DNA of 64,000 nt. Source: 4572-13 sp964594065. GTDB taxonomy: Bacteria > Planctomycetota > Phycisphaerae > Sedimentisphaerales > Anaerohalosphaeraceae. The position numbers and the translations under genes are program-made. The notes beneath the pieces are model-generated. The model was not told where the DNA came from. It did not search any database and was given only the letters and a program-made list of their open reading frames with translations. How positions within the stretch are numbered: position 1 is the stretch's first letter; each line of letters opens with the position of its first letter. The stretch spans positions 1 to 64,000 of the forward strand of contig CAZQKX010000013.1 in NCBI GenBank assembly GCA_964594065.1, written 5' to 3'. Below are positions 17,803 through 25,689 of the stretch, one piece after another.

Positions 17803-18480
17803 CTATTTATCGCGCCAGTATCTGATGTCCATATCTTCGGTTGCTACATACTCAGCGTGCCAGTCGAGGAACAGGTAGTTGGAGCCTTTGCGATGACGTT
17901 CTTTTGCCACGCGCCTTCCGTATGTTACGTTCTCACTGTCCGAACCCGGCAGATGTCCGGGATTCCACACATCAAGCCGAAGAATGTCAGGGTCGCCTTC
18001 CTCTTCGATGATCGGTCGCCAGTCGCCCTCTTCATTGTCGGCAAGATAGACCTTGTAAGCCGGGCCCTTGAACGTGTTGTACTTGGTCGGTGCGGTGATC
18101 TCGTGACCTTCCTGATCATCTTTATCATCGAACGTCCACGAGTTGACCACAAAGCAGACCGTCTGCCGTTTGTCCCGAAAAGTCGGGCATCGGTAAATTT
18201 TAACCCTCCTGTAATCCCCTTCGTTGCTTTTGTCATCGACATACGGCAAAAAGCACTTGAACCACGTCCCGGAAGCTCCGCCGCGGGGCAGGTATGTATC
18301 GTATGCTTCGGCGTAAAGATAGGCCGCTGTTCCGATCTGCCGAACATTACTCCGGCAGACAACCATCTGGGCCTGCTTTTTGCTTTTCAGCAGAGCAGGA
18401 AGGATAACCGCCAGCAGCAATGCGATAATCGCAATGACAACCAACAGTTCGATTAAAGTAAAGCCTTTTGGCGATTTCAC
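17803..18480 (-). CDS. Pseudopilin-like protein with H-x9-DG type tail
   Basis: A 225-residue protein starting MKSPKGFTLIELLVVIAIIA: the prepilin peptidase site G-FTLIE and the hydrophobic helix of type II secretion and type IV pilus proteins. The rest is a globular domain with Cys pairs (VVCRSNVRQ, IYRCPTF) and ends with NYLFLDWHAEYV, the C-terminal pattern of the large planctomycete pseudopilin family (DUF1559-related). GTG 18480 is chosen because GGAGG lies 6 bases before it; the longer frame from 18504 would include that site. Such proteins are numerous in planctomycetes and often lie near polysaccharide genes. Surface location is expected; the role is not known. Confidence 0.75.
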   Translation of the reverse strand: MKSPKGFTLIELLVVIAIIALLLAVILPALLKSKKQAQMVVCRSNVRQIGTAAYLYAEAYDTYLPRGGASGTWFKCFLPYVDDKSNEGDYRRVKIYRCPTFRDKRQTVCFVVNSWTFDDKDDQEGHEITAPTKYNTFKGPAYKVYLADNEEGDWRPIIEEEGDPDILRLDVWNPGHLPGSDSENVTYGRRVAKERHRKGSNYLFLDWHAEYVATEDMDIRYWRDK

Positions 18481-18586
18481 AAATATCCTCCAAAAATGAA
18501 ACATGATTGTTCCGGATCATTATAACGGCGTACTGCCTGATTTGCAAGGTGAATTAAAGGAAACAGGCCTTATGACCGACAGCAGT

Positions 18587-19843
18587 TTACTTTCTTAATT
18601 GCCTGCGATTTTCTTCCATAATGCGCTCATATTGTTTTTTATTTAATCCCTGCTTAAAATACACCTGGGGCCGATGGTAAACATGGTGTTTTTTAAGCAC
18701 CGGATCATGTAAGTCAAGGCTTAAGTCACAATCAAAGCGGACTAAGGCAGCATGATTTTTATCCCAGGTTGTCATATTGGTAAAATGAGAGATTCCCCAT
18801 GTAATCCCTCGGCCATCCTTTGTGTCAGTAAAAGCATCCGGGATGAAAGGCCCTGCTGCCTGGGGCATCAGCTCAACGATCGATGCGATCGAAAAATTCA
18901 CGCCATCCTTTGCGAATTGAACTGTATTATGTTCGTTGCCGTCTCTGGTGACTAAAGCAGCAATCCCGTTCTTAAATGGAAAAAGAGTTGTTTCATGGCC
19001 GGAAGATAGGACAGGATTCAACGGATGCTTTTTAAACGGTCCCAAAGGATGATCTGCAATTGCCAATCCATGCATTCTTACTAATTTCGGATCCCCATCA
19101 CAGTCCGATTTGTAGTAAAGGTATATTTTTCCATTGCGAACCAGCGGATATGGATCGTGTATGGAGTATTGATCCCACTGCCCCGGGCCGCCATTGGGGA
19201 TCACGATCTTATGATAAGGCGTCCAGGGACCATCCGGAGAATCGGAATACGATACCGCCACCGGACAGTCATCGCCGCGCTTACCGCTTGCCTCCATAAA
19301 TCCCTGATAATACAGGTAGTACTTGCCTTTCCATACCAGGATGTCGGTGGTCGTCACAGAACGCCACCCCACATTCGGCTTTTCGGGGCGAGGCACAGCT
19401 ACACCCTGTTCTTGCCAGGTAAACCCGTCCTTGCTGGTTGCATACCAGATATCAGCTAAATCCCAATCAGATGAAGGAATGGTATCTGTGCATTTTTTTG
19501 CCCCTTTAGGAGGCGTAGGCGTATCGCGGTGCGTGTACCAGATATAATATTTTCCGTTGGCATAAATGACTTTCGAAGGATCGCGACGAGAAACGGTCCC
19601 ATCTGCCCCATTGTAATCAAATCCTTTTAACCGGGTATATTTGAACTGAGTGTAAAGTTCATTGTGTTCCGGCCGGGGAGCCATGTAAGCATCATAATTG
19701 CGATCCATTGCCGCACTCAAGGGCCTGTCCGGTTTTTCTTCAGGAAGGATGAAGGGAAAACCTCCGGCTGGAACAGATTGTTCCTTGTGACACGAAGAAA
19801 GGAGTACTGAAAAAACAACTGCCGCAAACATGAAATACTTCAT
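18587..19843 (-). CDS. GH117 family glycoside hydrolase, lipoprotein (second copy)
   Basis: A 418-residue GH117 enzyme, clearly paralogous to the one at 14867-16168 along its whole length. Family residues are present: SRRDPSKV with Asp 88, SIHDPYPL with Asp 230 and SSGHETTLFP with His 283. The lipobox is VLLSSC with Cys 18. The frame extends ten codons to ATG 19873 (MNHKRKGLET), but the methionine at 19843 precedes the signal peptide and has AAAGGG about 10 bases upstream. That ten-codon leader is almost identical to one before the next gene. The copies differ at the loop after THR, so they may prefer different oligomers. Confidence 0.85.
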   Translation of the reverse strand: MKYFMFAAVVFSVLLSSCHKEQSVPAGGFPFILPEEKPDRPLSAAMDRNYDAYMAPRPEHNELYTQFKYTRLKGFDYNGADGTVSRRDPSKVIYANGKYYIWYTHRDTPTPPKGAKKCTDTIPSSDWDLADIWYATSKDGFTWQEQGVAVPRPEKPNVGWRSVTTTDILVWKGKYYLYYQGFMEASGKRGDDCPVAVSYSDSPDGPWTPYHKIVIPNGGPGQWDQYSIHDPYPLVRNGKIYLYYKSDCDGDPKLVRMHGLAIADHPLGPFKKHPLNPVLSSGHETTLFPFKNGIAALVTRDGNEHNTVQFAKDGVNFSIASIVELMPQAAGPFIPDAFTDTKDGRGITWGISHFTNMTTWDKNHAALVRFDCDLSLDLHDPVLKKHHVYHRPQVYFKQGLNKKQYERIMEENRRQLRK

Positions 19844-19885
19844 TGTTTCTAATCCCTTTCTTTTATGATTCATAGAAAACCGCCT
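19838..19885 (-). promoter_or_regulatory. Shared leader of the minus-strand pair, copy 1
   Basis: On the minus strand AAAAGAAAGGGATTAGAAAC directly precedes ATG 19843, and an ATG 30 bases further upstream opens the same frame. The leader at 21729-21776 differs at only a few bases. Confidence 0.6.
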
Positions 19886-19895
19886 CAGTGATTCT

Positions 19896-21734
19896 TTACT
19901 TGGCGGGCCATACTTTTAGAATAACGTTTCCTTGGCCGGAATCTTCAAAGGGTCCGGCGGATGGATTTTTTGTGTCCCGCTTGTTGCCAAAGTAGTCGGT
20001 ATCAATACTTAAAGGGGTGCCGTCATAATTTTCAAAAGCCGCTTGCGGCACAGCTGCTTTGCCAAGCAACTCGGTGGTGACGAGTTGACGCATCCAATCT
20101 GATCGAACTGCCGGACAGGTCATGTGCAAATAAACAGCTCCCTCTTTTTCAACCAGCTTAATGTCAGGGTTAAATGAAGGCAGTTTGACACGGTTTTTTT
20201 CGTCCGGGTAGGGTTTGGCGCCGTTGAGATAAATATTGCCGTCAATCAGTACCTCAAGTGCGGCATTTTTGTAATCTGCCAGGCCGCTGCCGGCCACAAA
20301 AATGTTGTTAATGAAACGGTCATCCCCAGTAGTGATATCACGGAGGCCCGCTACTTCAGTAGAATGCGGTTTGTGATAGGGAGTGCGACGGCCCTGCGGC
20401 TTGCGAGTTATTTTCCCCGCCATCAGGTTGTGTGAATAGCACCCCCCCTGAGACCAGTCCCACATCGTACTTTTTGAAAGAAAAATATTATTGTCCAGCA
20501 CAAAGGGGCCATGGTTGACTTCGATGAACAAATCCGTAGAGAGGTTGTCATGAAGCAGGTTGGACGACACCCGGGTTCCCTGTGCCATCCAATCCAGCCA
20601 AATTCCTTTTTCACAGCGATAAATATGATTGTTCCGGATTAACATATCGATCGAAGCATGTATTTTGATACCCGACATCTCGGCACCCGCAAAGAGTCTG
20701 CGGACATGAATATCATGAATGGTGTTACCGGAAATCTCACTGAATATCGCCCCCAGGCTGCCGACGATGCCGGCTTGCTCACAGTGCCGGATAAGGTTGT
20801 TGCGTACGATGTGACTGCCGATACGGTCTTTGGACCATCCGTTTTCAAGGGCACGGTTAATCGTGTCGACATACCCTGTGGCAGTGTTCTGTGAGGTGTT
20901 GTCCCATTGATCACCGTACTTTCCAAGCGTAACGCCGACACACGTCGAGTAGCGGATATCATTATCCTCAATGATCCATCCCTTGCTCCAATGTGTCCCG
21001 ATCAGGCCGACCTGTTCGGCCGTGGGCGGAGCCCAGGGTGCGGCAGCATGTTCCATCGTGAAACCGCGGACCGTGATATAATTGATACCCGGCCGGGCAG
21101 GATAGAAAACAGACTGGCGCACATTGATCTCGGTCAGTTGGTCATTGGGATTGACACCTTTGAACTGCGCCCAGATCGTGGTGTTCGTCTTGTCGACCTG
21201 CCCAAACCACAGCGGCGTCTTTCCGGCAGGCCTTTGAACATCCTCCAGCTTTGCCGCCTCGGAGAGCCAGTGACCGTTTAGATAAACAGCACCTGTGTGA
21301 TGATCTCTGCCTTTGTTATTAAACCAGTCACCGTTAATTAAATCGCTGTAAGGATTGAAGTTGCCAAAAAAAGTATTCGGTATGACAGCTTTCCATGTAT
21401 CGCCGCTGACCGGCTGCCAACTGTTGATGACTTCAGAGCCCTTGATGACCGGCTTGTCGCCTTTGGCTGCTCTGTAGACGATCCGTTCGGTATCGGAAGC
21501 GCCCCCGCGCGGCGGATCGATGCGTTCGCGATACGTCCCTTCATGCACGGTGATCACATCACCGGGCTGTGCGACCGCTGCGGCTGTGGAGATCGTCTTA
21601 AAGGGAGACCAAGCAGAACCGCTGTTGCTGTCATTTCCATTTGGCGAAACATGATATTTGCCTGTAGAGGCGCATCCTGAAGTCATTAGTGTCATTACTC
21701 CTAACAATACAAAGCCTGTTATCCAGTGTTTCAT
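19896..21734 (-). CDS. Right-handed beta-helix lipoprotein, likely carbohydrate-active
   Basis: A 612-residue protein with lipobox LMTSGC. It begins with KYHVSPNGNDSNSGSAWSPF, the DUF1565-like opening of many right-handed beta-helix enzymes, then GDVITVHEGTYRERI and a series of helix rungs (WIIEDNDIRYSTCVGVTLG, HIVRNNLIRHCEQAGIVGS, MLIRNNHIYRCEKGIWLDW). This fold is shared by many polysaccharide lyases and several glycoside hydrolases; the exact family could not be named. It is encoded directly upstream of the second GH117 gene (22 bases to its possible upstream start, 52 to the chosen one, same strand), so the two are probably one transcript. ATG 21734 is chosen over 21764 for the same reason as in the GH117 gene. 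Substrate inferred to be a galactan. Confidence 0.75.
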   Translation of the reverse strand: MKHWITGFVLLGVMTLMTSGCASTGKYHVSPNGNDSNSGSAWSPFKTISTAAAVAQPGDVITVHEGTYRERIDPPRGGASDTERIVYRAAKGDKPVIKGSEVINSWQPVSGDTWKAVIPNTFFGNFNPYSDLINGDWFNNKGRDHHTGAVYLNGHWLSEAAKLEDVQRPAGKTPLWFGQVDKTNTTIWAQFKGVNPNDQLTEINVRQSVFYPARPGINYITVRGFTMEHAAAPWAPPTAEQVGLIGTHWSKGWIIEDNDIRYSTCVGVTLGKYGDQWDNTSQNTATGYVDTINRALENGWSKDRIGSHIVRNNLIRHCEQAGIVGSLGAIFSEISGNTIHDIHVRRLFAGAEMSGIKIHASIDMLIRNNHIYRCEKGIWLDWMAQGTRVSSNLLHDNLSTDLFIEVNHGPFVLDNNIFLSKSTMWDWSQGGCYSHNLMAGKITRKPQGRRTPYHKPHSTEVAGLRDITTGDDRFINNIFVAGSGLADYKNAALEVLIDGNIYLNGAKPYPDEKNRVKLPSFNPDIKLVEKEGAVYLHMTCPAVRSDWMRQLVTTELLGKAAVPQAAFENYDGTPLSIDTDYFGNKRDTKNPSAGPFEDSGQGNVILKVWPAK

Positions 21735-21776
21735 CGTTTCCAATCCCTTTCTTTTAAGATCCATAAAAAGCCGCCT
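21729..21776 (-). promoter_or_regulatory. Shared leader of the minus-strand pair, copy 2
   Basis: AAAAGAAAGGGATTGGAAAC precedes ATG 21734, and the upstream frame opens with MDLKRKGLET. The GH117 leader reads MNHKRKGLET. The sequence just before, CGGCTTTTT, also matches the other copy (CGGTTTTCT). Confidence 0.6.
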
Positions 21777-21782
21777 TTGACG

Positions 21783-21845
21783 GTTCGTGAAAGGAATTAT
21801 ACCGGATACCGCCGACGGTGGGAAGGGATTTTTATTGCCTTGACG
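21783..21845. repeat. TTCGTGAAAGGAATTATACC repeat copy
   Basis: TTCGTGAAAGGAATTATACC, then GCCGACGGTGGGAAGGGATT and TTATTG. Partial or full copies lie at 24348-24400, 25548-25612 and 27165-27230, all in spacers and all in the same orientation. Confidence 0.65.
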
Positions 21846-21881
21846 TGCGGAATTGGTCGCGTTATGAGGCCCAAGCAGCCG

Positions 21882-22016
21882 CTATTTACCTGCTAACCAG
21901 TTTTCGTAGAGAACGGTTAATTCGTTTTCATCGATGATACCGTCACCAGCTGGTGTCGGAGCGATATCAATCGGAAACTCATCGGCAAGCCAGTAAGCAG
22001 CAGATAATACAAACGG
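21882..22016 (-). pseudogene. Fragment of a dockerin C-terminus
   Basis: On the minus strand this reads YWLADEFPIDIAPTPAGDGI, then IDENELTVLYENWLAGK and a TAG stop. The GH16 protein at 27254-29455 ends FWLADEFSIDIAPTPAGDGV, IDENELAVLYENWLAGK. The two are nearly identical, but here no gene body precedes the fragment: the frame is lost within about 45 codons. It is a left-over from duplication or deletion of a dockerin gene. Confidence 0.75.
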
Positions 22017-22365
22017 TCATTCCGACCGAAGGGATGTAAATGGAATTTACGTCCCGGAGCGGAGGAATCTATTTAAACAGAATAATTCCCCACTCTGCCC
22101 AGTGGCCATCAATAACCGACAGAAATCCAATGTATAAACCCGAACCCAACTGATAATACGGATGCCTTCGGCGACTATTTAAATAGACCCCTCGGCTTAC
22201 GCACGGGGTGACACCTTACTCTACGGTCGACGTTTTATCATGTCGCTTTCGGCCGTTCGATGCCATGCCCACACACTTGTGTGGGCATGTTTGGCCTGCA
22301 ATTGCCGCGTGGGACTCCATCGACCTCATTTCATTCGGCCGCTGCCACCCGACGCGCCAGTATCT
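22017..22365. repeat. Spacer with mixed repeats
   Basis: TCATTCCGACCGAAGGGATG and GAGGAATCTATTTAAA at 22017-22080 resemble a common bacterial palindromic repeat type. TATCATGTCGCTTTCGG (22237), a GTGCCATGCCC hairpin with GTGGGCATG (22259-22289) and CATCGACCTCATTTCATTC (22318) follow. No gene was seen. Confidence 0.55.
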
Positions 22366-24246
22366 TTAATTTACACCCACTACGATGCGAAAACCATATT
22401 CAACTTGCTCAAAATGACGGGGATCCACATCAATACTACTTCCACTTCCACGACTAATCGTGAAGCGACCATCACTACGGTATACATGGCCGTGGCTTTT
22501 ATAAATTTTTTGGGGCCCTTTAGGATCAACAACATCATCACTTAAGTAATATTCTAAATAATAATCAGAACACCACTCGAATCCTCGGCCTGCCATGCCA
22601 ATCACACCATCAGGTGTTTTGTCATTAGGAAATGCATCTACTGAAGCACAACTCCACCTATGTGGATATTTCTTGTAATGATATGCAGTAGACAATTGAT
22701 ACTCCACATCTTTATCTTCACCCCAAGGATACGTCCTGTCCTCAGAGCCACGAGCTGTGAATTCCCATTCTGCTTCTGTTGGTAAACGAACCGTAAAACC
22801 AGTATGATCACTAAGCCACAGGCAAAATTCGGCAGCCACTCCCCATGGAACGAAACTAATTGCACAGTTTACGCAGTCAGGCTTAGGGACGTAAATCCCA
22901 TTGTTCTTTTCCACTCTTGAAAGCTCGTGAAGTTTAAAATATCGATCCGGACGCTTAATCGAGTTTAAAAATGCACAAAATTGCTCACATGTCACCTTAT
23001 ATTTACCAATATAAAACCCTTTTGTTATCGTGACTTTTCGAGATGGCCATTCATTGGGCCCCTTAGGACTTTCAATAATTGGGAGAGAAGTACGCTCCAA
23101 TAAATCCGTATTTCTTCCCATTTTAAAGCGCCCCGGACAGATATAAACCAAGTCAAAAAATAATCCTTCATCGGCAACAAATCGAATTTCTTTGGGGGGC
23201 CGAACCAGTGAGACTAATGTATTGACATCACTGATTTCAACCGGCTTCGAAATAACAACATCCTCTTTAACATCGCTTCCAAGCAACTCAGAATCATAGA
23301 TAATTGGTGAATAAAAAACACTCTTACTTCCCCAACCAATGATTCGTCCGTCTTTTCGCAATCCTAAACAAAAATCACCACCGGCAACCACATCGACATA
23401 CGAATCGTTATCCAGAGAACCCACTTGACCTTCAACATCCAATCCCCAACTAATAACACTACCATCTGATCTCAAAGCCACGCTATGATGTCGCCCGACA
23501 GCAATATCAATAAAATCACTCCCTTGAGGAGCATTCGCTTGGGCCCATGTATTATGCCCCCAACCAATGACACTGCCGTCGGCTTTCAATGCCATAGAAT
23601 GATGGCCTCCTGTGGCAACCGCAACAATGTCTTTGTTACCCTGCAGTTCCATCTGAGCTAAACCTCTGCTTTCCGAATTATATAAATGACCGTCCGCATT
23701 GAATGCTGCATGAATGCCTGCATTTGATGCGATTTTTATCAAATCCTCCCCTTTCCCTTGCTTTATATTAGCATTATATTGATCACCCCACAGTACAACG
23801 CTGTTATCTGCCCTCCATGCCATACTATGGTTTTTTCCGGCAGCAATCGCAATGAAATCACGTCCCTCGGGAGGCGTAATCTTTCCGTAATTATTATATC
23901 CCCATTGGACAATGGTCCCATCTTTTCGCAATGCTACGCTGTGATTTTTTCCCGCAGCAATGGCAACATAGTCATTGCCCTCGGGAGGCTCTGCCTTTCC
24001 CCATTTGTTATTGCCCCATGTATCAATACTCCCGTCTGTCTTCAGTGCTAAACAGTGATTATCCCCTCCACTGATTGCAACATATCGATCAGATGGATCC
24101 GCAAGCTCCTGAAGTTTAATCCGATTTCCCATCCCCATCACGGATTGAACTAATAATGCAAAAACAATGACGAAATATAAAAGATACTTGTTAGTATATT
24201 GCTTCGCTATCTTCATAAAACCAACCACATTCTTATCTATACTCAT
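22366..24246 (-). CDS. RCC1-repeat protein with a formylglycine-enzyme-like domain lacking the catalytic Cys
   Basis: A 626-residue exported protein: membrane segment or signal (YLLYFVIVFALLVQSVMG), about six RCC1-type propeller repeats (residues 50-310; e.g. YVAIAAGKNHSVALRKDGTI followed by VQWG), then a sulfatase-modifying-factor-like domain (about 370-626) with MGRN, FYIGKYKVTCEQFCAFLN, VPWGVAAEFCLWL, RLPTEAEWEFTARG and YPWGED. In true formylglycine-generating enzymes a Cys lies in the C-terminal R-C-S-A-R segment; here that part reads SRGSGSSIDVDPRH, so sulfatase activation is unlikely. Similar catalytically silent domains serve as binding folds. No sulfatase gene was seen in the window. 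Codon use is AT-rich compared with neighbours. Confidence 0.75.
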   Translation of the reverse strand: MSIDKNVVGFMKIAKQYTNKYLLYFVIVFALLVQSVMGMGNRIKLQELADPSDRYVAISGGDNHCLALKTDGSIDTWGNNKWGKAEPPEGNDYVAIAAGKNHSVALRKDGTIVQWGYNNYGKITPPEGRDFIAIAAGKNHSMAWRADNSVVLWGDQYNANIKQGKGEDLIKIASNAGIHAAFNADGHLYNSESRGLAQMELQGNKDIVAVATGGHHSMALKADGSVIGWGHNTWAQANAPQGSDFIDIAVGRHHSVALRSDGSVISWGLDVEGQVGSLDNDSYVDVVAGGDFCLGLRKDGRIIGWGSKSVFYSPIIYDSELLGSDVKEDVVISKPVEISDVNTLVSLVRPPKEIRFVADEGLFFDLVYICPGRFKMGRNTDLLERTSLPIIESPKGPNEWPSRKVTITKGFYIGKYKVTCEQFCAFLNSIKRPDRYFKLHELSRVEKNNGIYVPKPDCVNCAISFVPWGVAAEFCLWLSDHTGFTVRLPTEAEWEFTARGSEDRTYPWGEDKDVEYQLSTAYHYKKYPHRWSCASVDAFPNDKTPDGVIGMAGRGFEWCSDYYLEYYLSDDVVDPKGPQKIYKSHGHVYRSDGRFTISRGSGSSIDVDPRHFEQVEYGFRIVVGVN

Positions 24247-24347
24247 ATAAAATTACATTTTAATCCGTGCATTTTGTTCGTAATATTCCTTTGTATGGTT
24301 CCATCTCAAATGTCTCCTAAATTGTATTCTGCCTTCTAATTCCTGTG

Positions 24348-24400
24348 TTCGTGAAAGGAATTATACCGAATCTCGGTGAGTGTGGGAAGGGAATTTTGCA
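24348..24400. repeat. TTCGTGAAAGGAATTATACC repeat copy
   Basis: TTCGTGAAAGGAATTATACC followed by GTGTGGGAAGGGAATTTTGC. A diverged copy of the element at 21783-21845. Confidence 0.6.
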
Positions 24401-24500
24401 ATTTACATTTGACATCCAATCGGCTATAATGGCTCAGCAACCATTAGAAGGTGCAGCTTAGAATAGAATGACATACTGCCAACCGAAAGGAGGTATTGCA

Positions 24501-24905
24501 ATGGAACCGATTGTGGCAAAATGCGGTTATCGATGCGATTTGTGTGCGGCCTTCGAAGCCAATCTCAAAAGCGAGGATGACAAACAGGATATGAGCCGTG
24601 CACTGCAGCAGTATTTTGGATGCACCATACCGCCGGAACAGATCAAGCCCTGTAAAGGCTGTGCGTGTGCGAAAAAAACACCGGACCCGGACTGTAAGGT
24701 TTTTCCGTGCGTCCGTGAAAAAGGCCTGGACAACTGCGGCCGGTGCGAATATTTCGGCTGCGACATACTCAAGACACGGATGGATGTCGTCGAGGAGATT
24801 CTCGCCAAACACCCCGACATGCCCCGGACCGACTATGAACGCTACTTCAAGCCCTACCTGAGCCGGGAAATCCTGACCCTCATCCACGAGTCAATGCAGC
24901 AATAA
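24501..24905 (+). CDS. DUF3795-type cysteine-rich protein
   Basis: A 134-residue protein with 13 cysteines in short motifs: CGYRCDLCAAF at the start, PCKGCACAKK, DCKVFPC and CGRCEYFGCDIL. This layout fits DUF3795, a family of unknown function that probably binds a metal or iron-sulfur cluster. ATG 24501 is preferred over 24468 because AAAGGAGG lies 8 bases before it. Cytosolic. It stands alone, convergent with the nitroreductase gene. Confidence 0.8.
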   Translation: MEPIVAKCGYRCDLCAAFEANLKSEDDKQDMSRALQQYFGCTIPPEQIKPCKGCACAKKTPDPDCKVFPCVREKGLDNCGRCEYFGCDILKTRMDVVEEILAKHPDMPRTDYERYFKPYLSREILTLIHESMQQ

Positions 24906-24964
24906 CCCCGTAGGGCTGGCCATGCTTTATTATGTCGCTTGGCGCTCCATGCTGCTGGGGCCTG

Positions 24965-25510
24965 TTAGTCGTTCTTATTGTAGCTTCGGATTTCGTCGAG
25001 GCTTTTCCGTTGCTTGTGTGGGATTTTTTTGTCCGCGGAAAAACCGACCGAAATGATCAGCTCGATTCGTTTGGGCTTCGGGATCGAAAGCATTTTCTTG
25101 ACCTTCTTTTCGTTGAACCAGCCAAGCATACAGGTGCCAAGTCCTTCCTCTGCGGCCTGCAGGCAAAAATGCTCGGCGGCAATGCCGACATCCATCTGGC
25201 TGAAGTTTTTCTTTTTGACAACGCCGCCTATTTTAGCCAACAGCTTTTGCCGCGTCGAAACGATCAGAACCAAAACGGGCGCCTGACAGGCAAAGTGATT
25301 AAACGTCAACAGTCCCTCAAAAGCCGCCTTGGCCAGCTCCGCTTTGAGAGAAGGGTCATCGACAATGATAAACTTCCAGGGCTGAGAATTACAGGCCGAA
25401 GGTGCCAACCGTGCCGCTTCGATACAGCGATCGATCGTTTCCCGGGCAACCGGCGTCGCCGTGTAACGCCTGACACTATAACGTTGATTGGCTAAATCCA
25501 AAAAGCGCAT
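24965..25510 (-). CDS. Nitroreductase-family FMN oxidoreductase
   Basis: A 181-residue flavoprotein of the NfsA/FRase-like fold. RYSVRRYTATPVARE is the N-terminal R-x-S-x-R-x-(F/Y) FMN phosphate site, LAPSACNSQPWKFIIVDD the family's central motif, and AAEEGLGTCMLGWF the helix before the last FMN contact. Length is typical of the smallest members, which act as homodimers. Natural substrate unknown. ATG 25510 follows GGGGA. It is a single gene with repeat copies on its upstream side. Confidence 0.85.
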   Translation of the reverse strand: MRFLDLANQRYSVRRYTATPVARETIDRCIEAARLAPSACNSQPWKFIIVDDPSLKAELAKAAFEGLLTFNHFACQAPVLVLIVSTRQKLLAKIGGVVKKKNFSQMDVGIAAEHFCLQAAEEGLGTCMLGWFNEKKVKKMLSIPKPKRIELIISVGFSADKKIPHKQRKSLDEIRSYNKND

Positions 25511-25547
25511 CTCATTTTCCCCATCGTGTTTCCTCTGAATCCTGAGT

Positions 25548-25665
25548 TCGTGCGAGAATTATACCCGATACCGCCGACGGTGGGAAGGGATTTTTATTGT
25601 CTTGTCATGTGGACGCGAGACCTTGTCATTGGCGCAAAGGCGCCGAATCCAGCGTTGCCTGACAG
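25548..25665. repeat. TTCGTG repeat copy and half GTCATT palindrome
   Basis: GCCGACGGTGGGAAGGGATT (25571) is identical to the copy at 21783-21845. A half palindrome, GGCGCAAAGGCGCCGAATCC, follows at about 25632 without its second arm. Confidence 0.6.
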
Positions 25666-25689
25666 CTTTATTTACTACCCAATTTGCTT

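Noticed and set aside
17746..18456. A 236-codon plus-strand frame opposite the pseudopilin gene
   Set aside because: The minus-strand frame has a clear prepilin start and ribosome-binding site, so this is a shadow.
22366..24246. True sulfatase-activating formylglycine-generating enzyme
   Set aside because: The C-terminal catalytic Cys segment is absent and no sulfatase gene is seen in the window.
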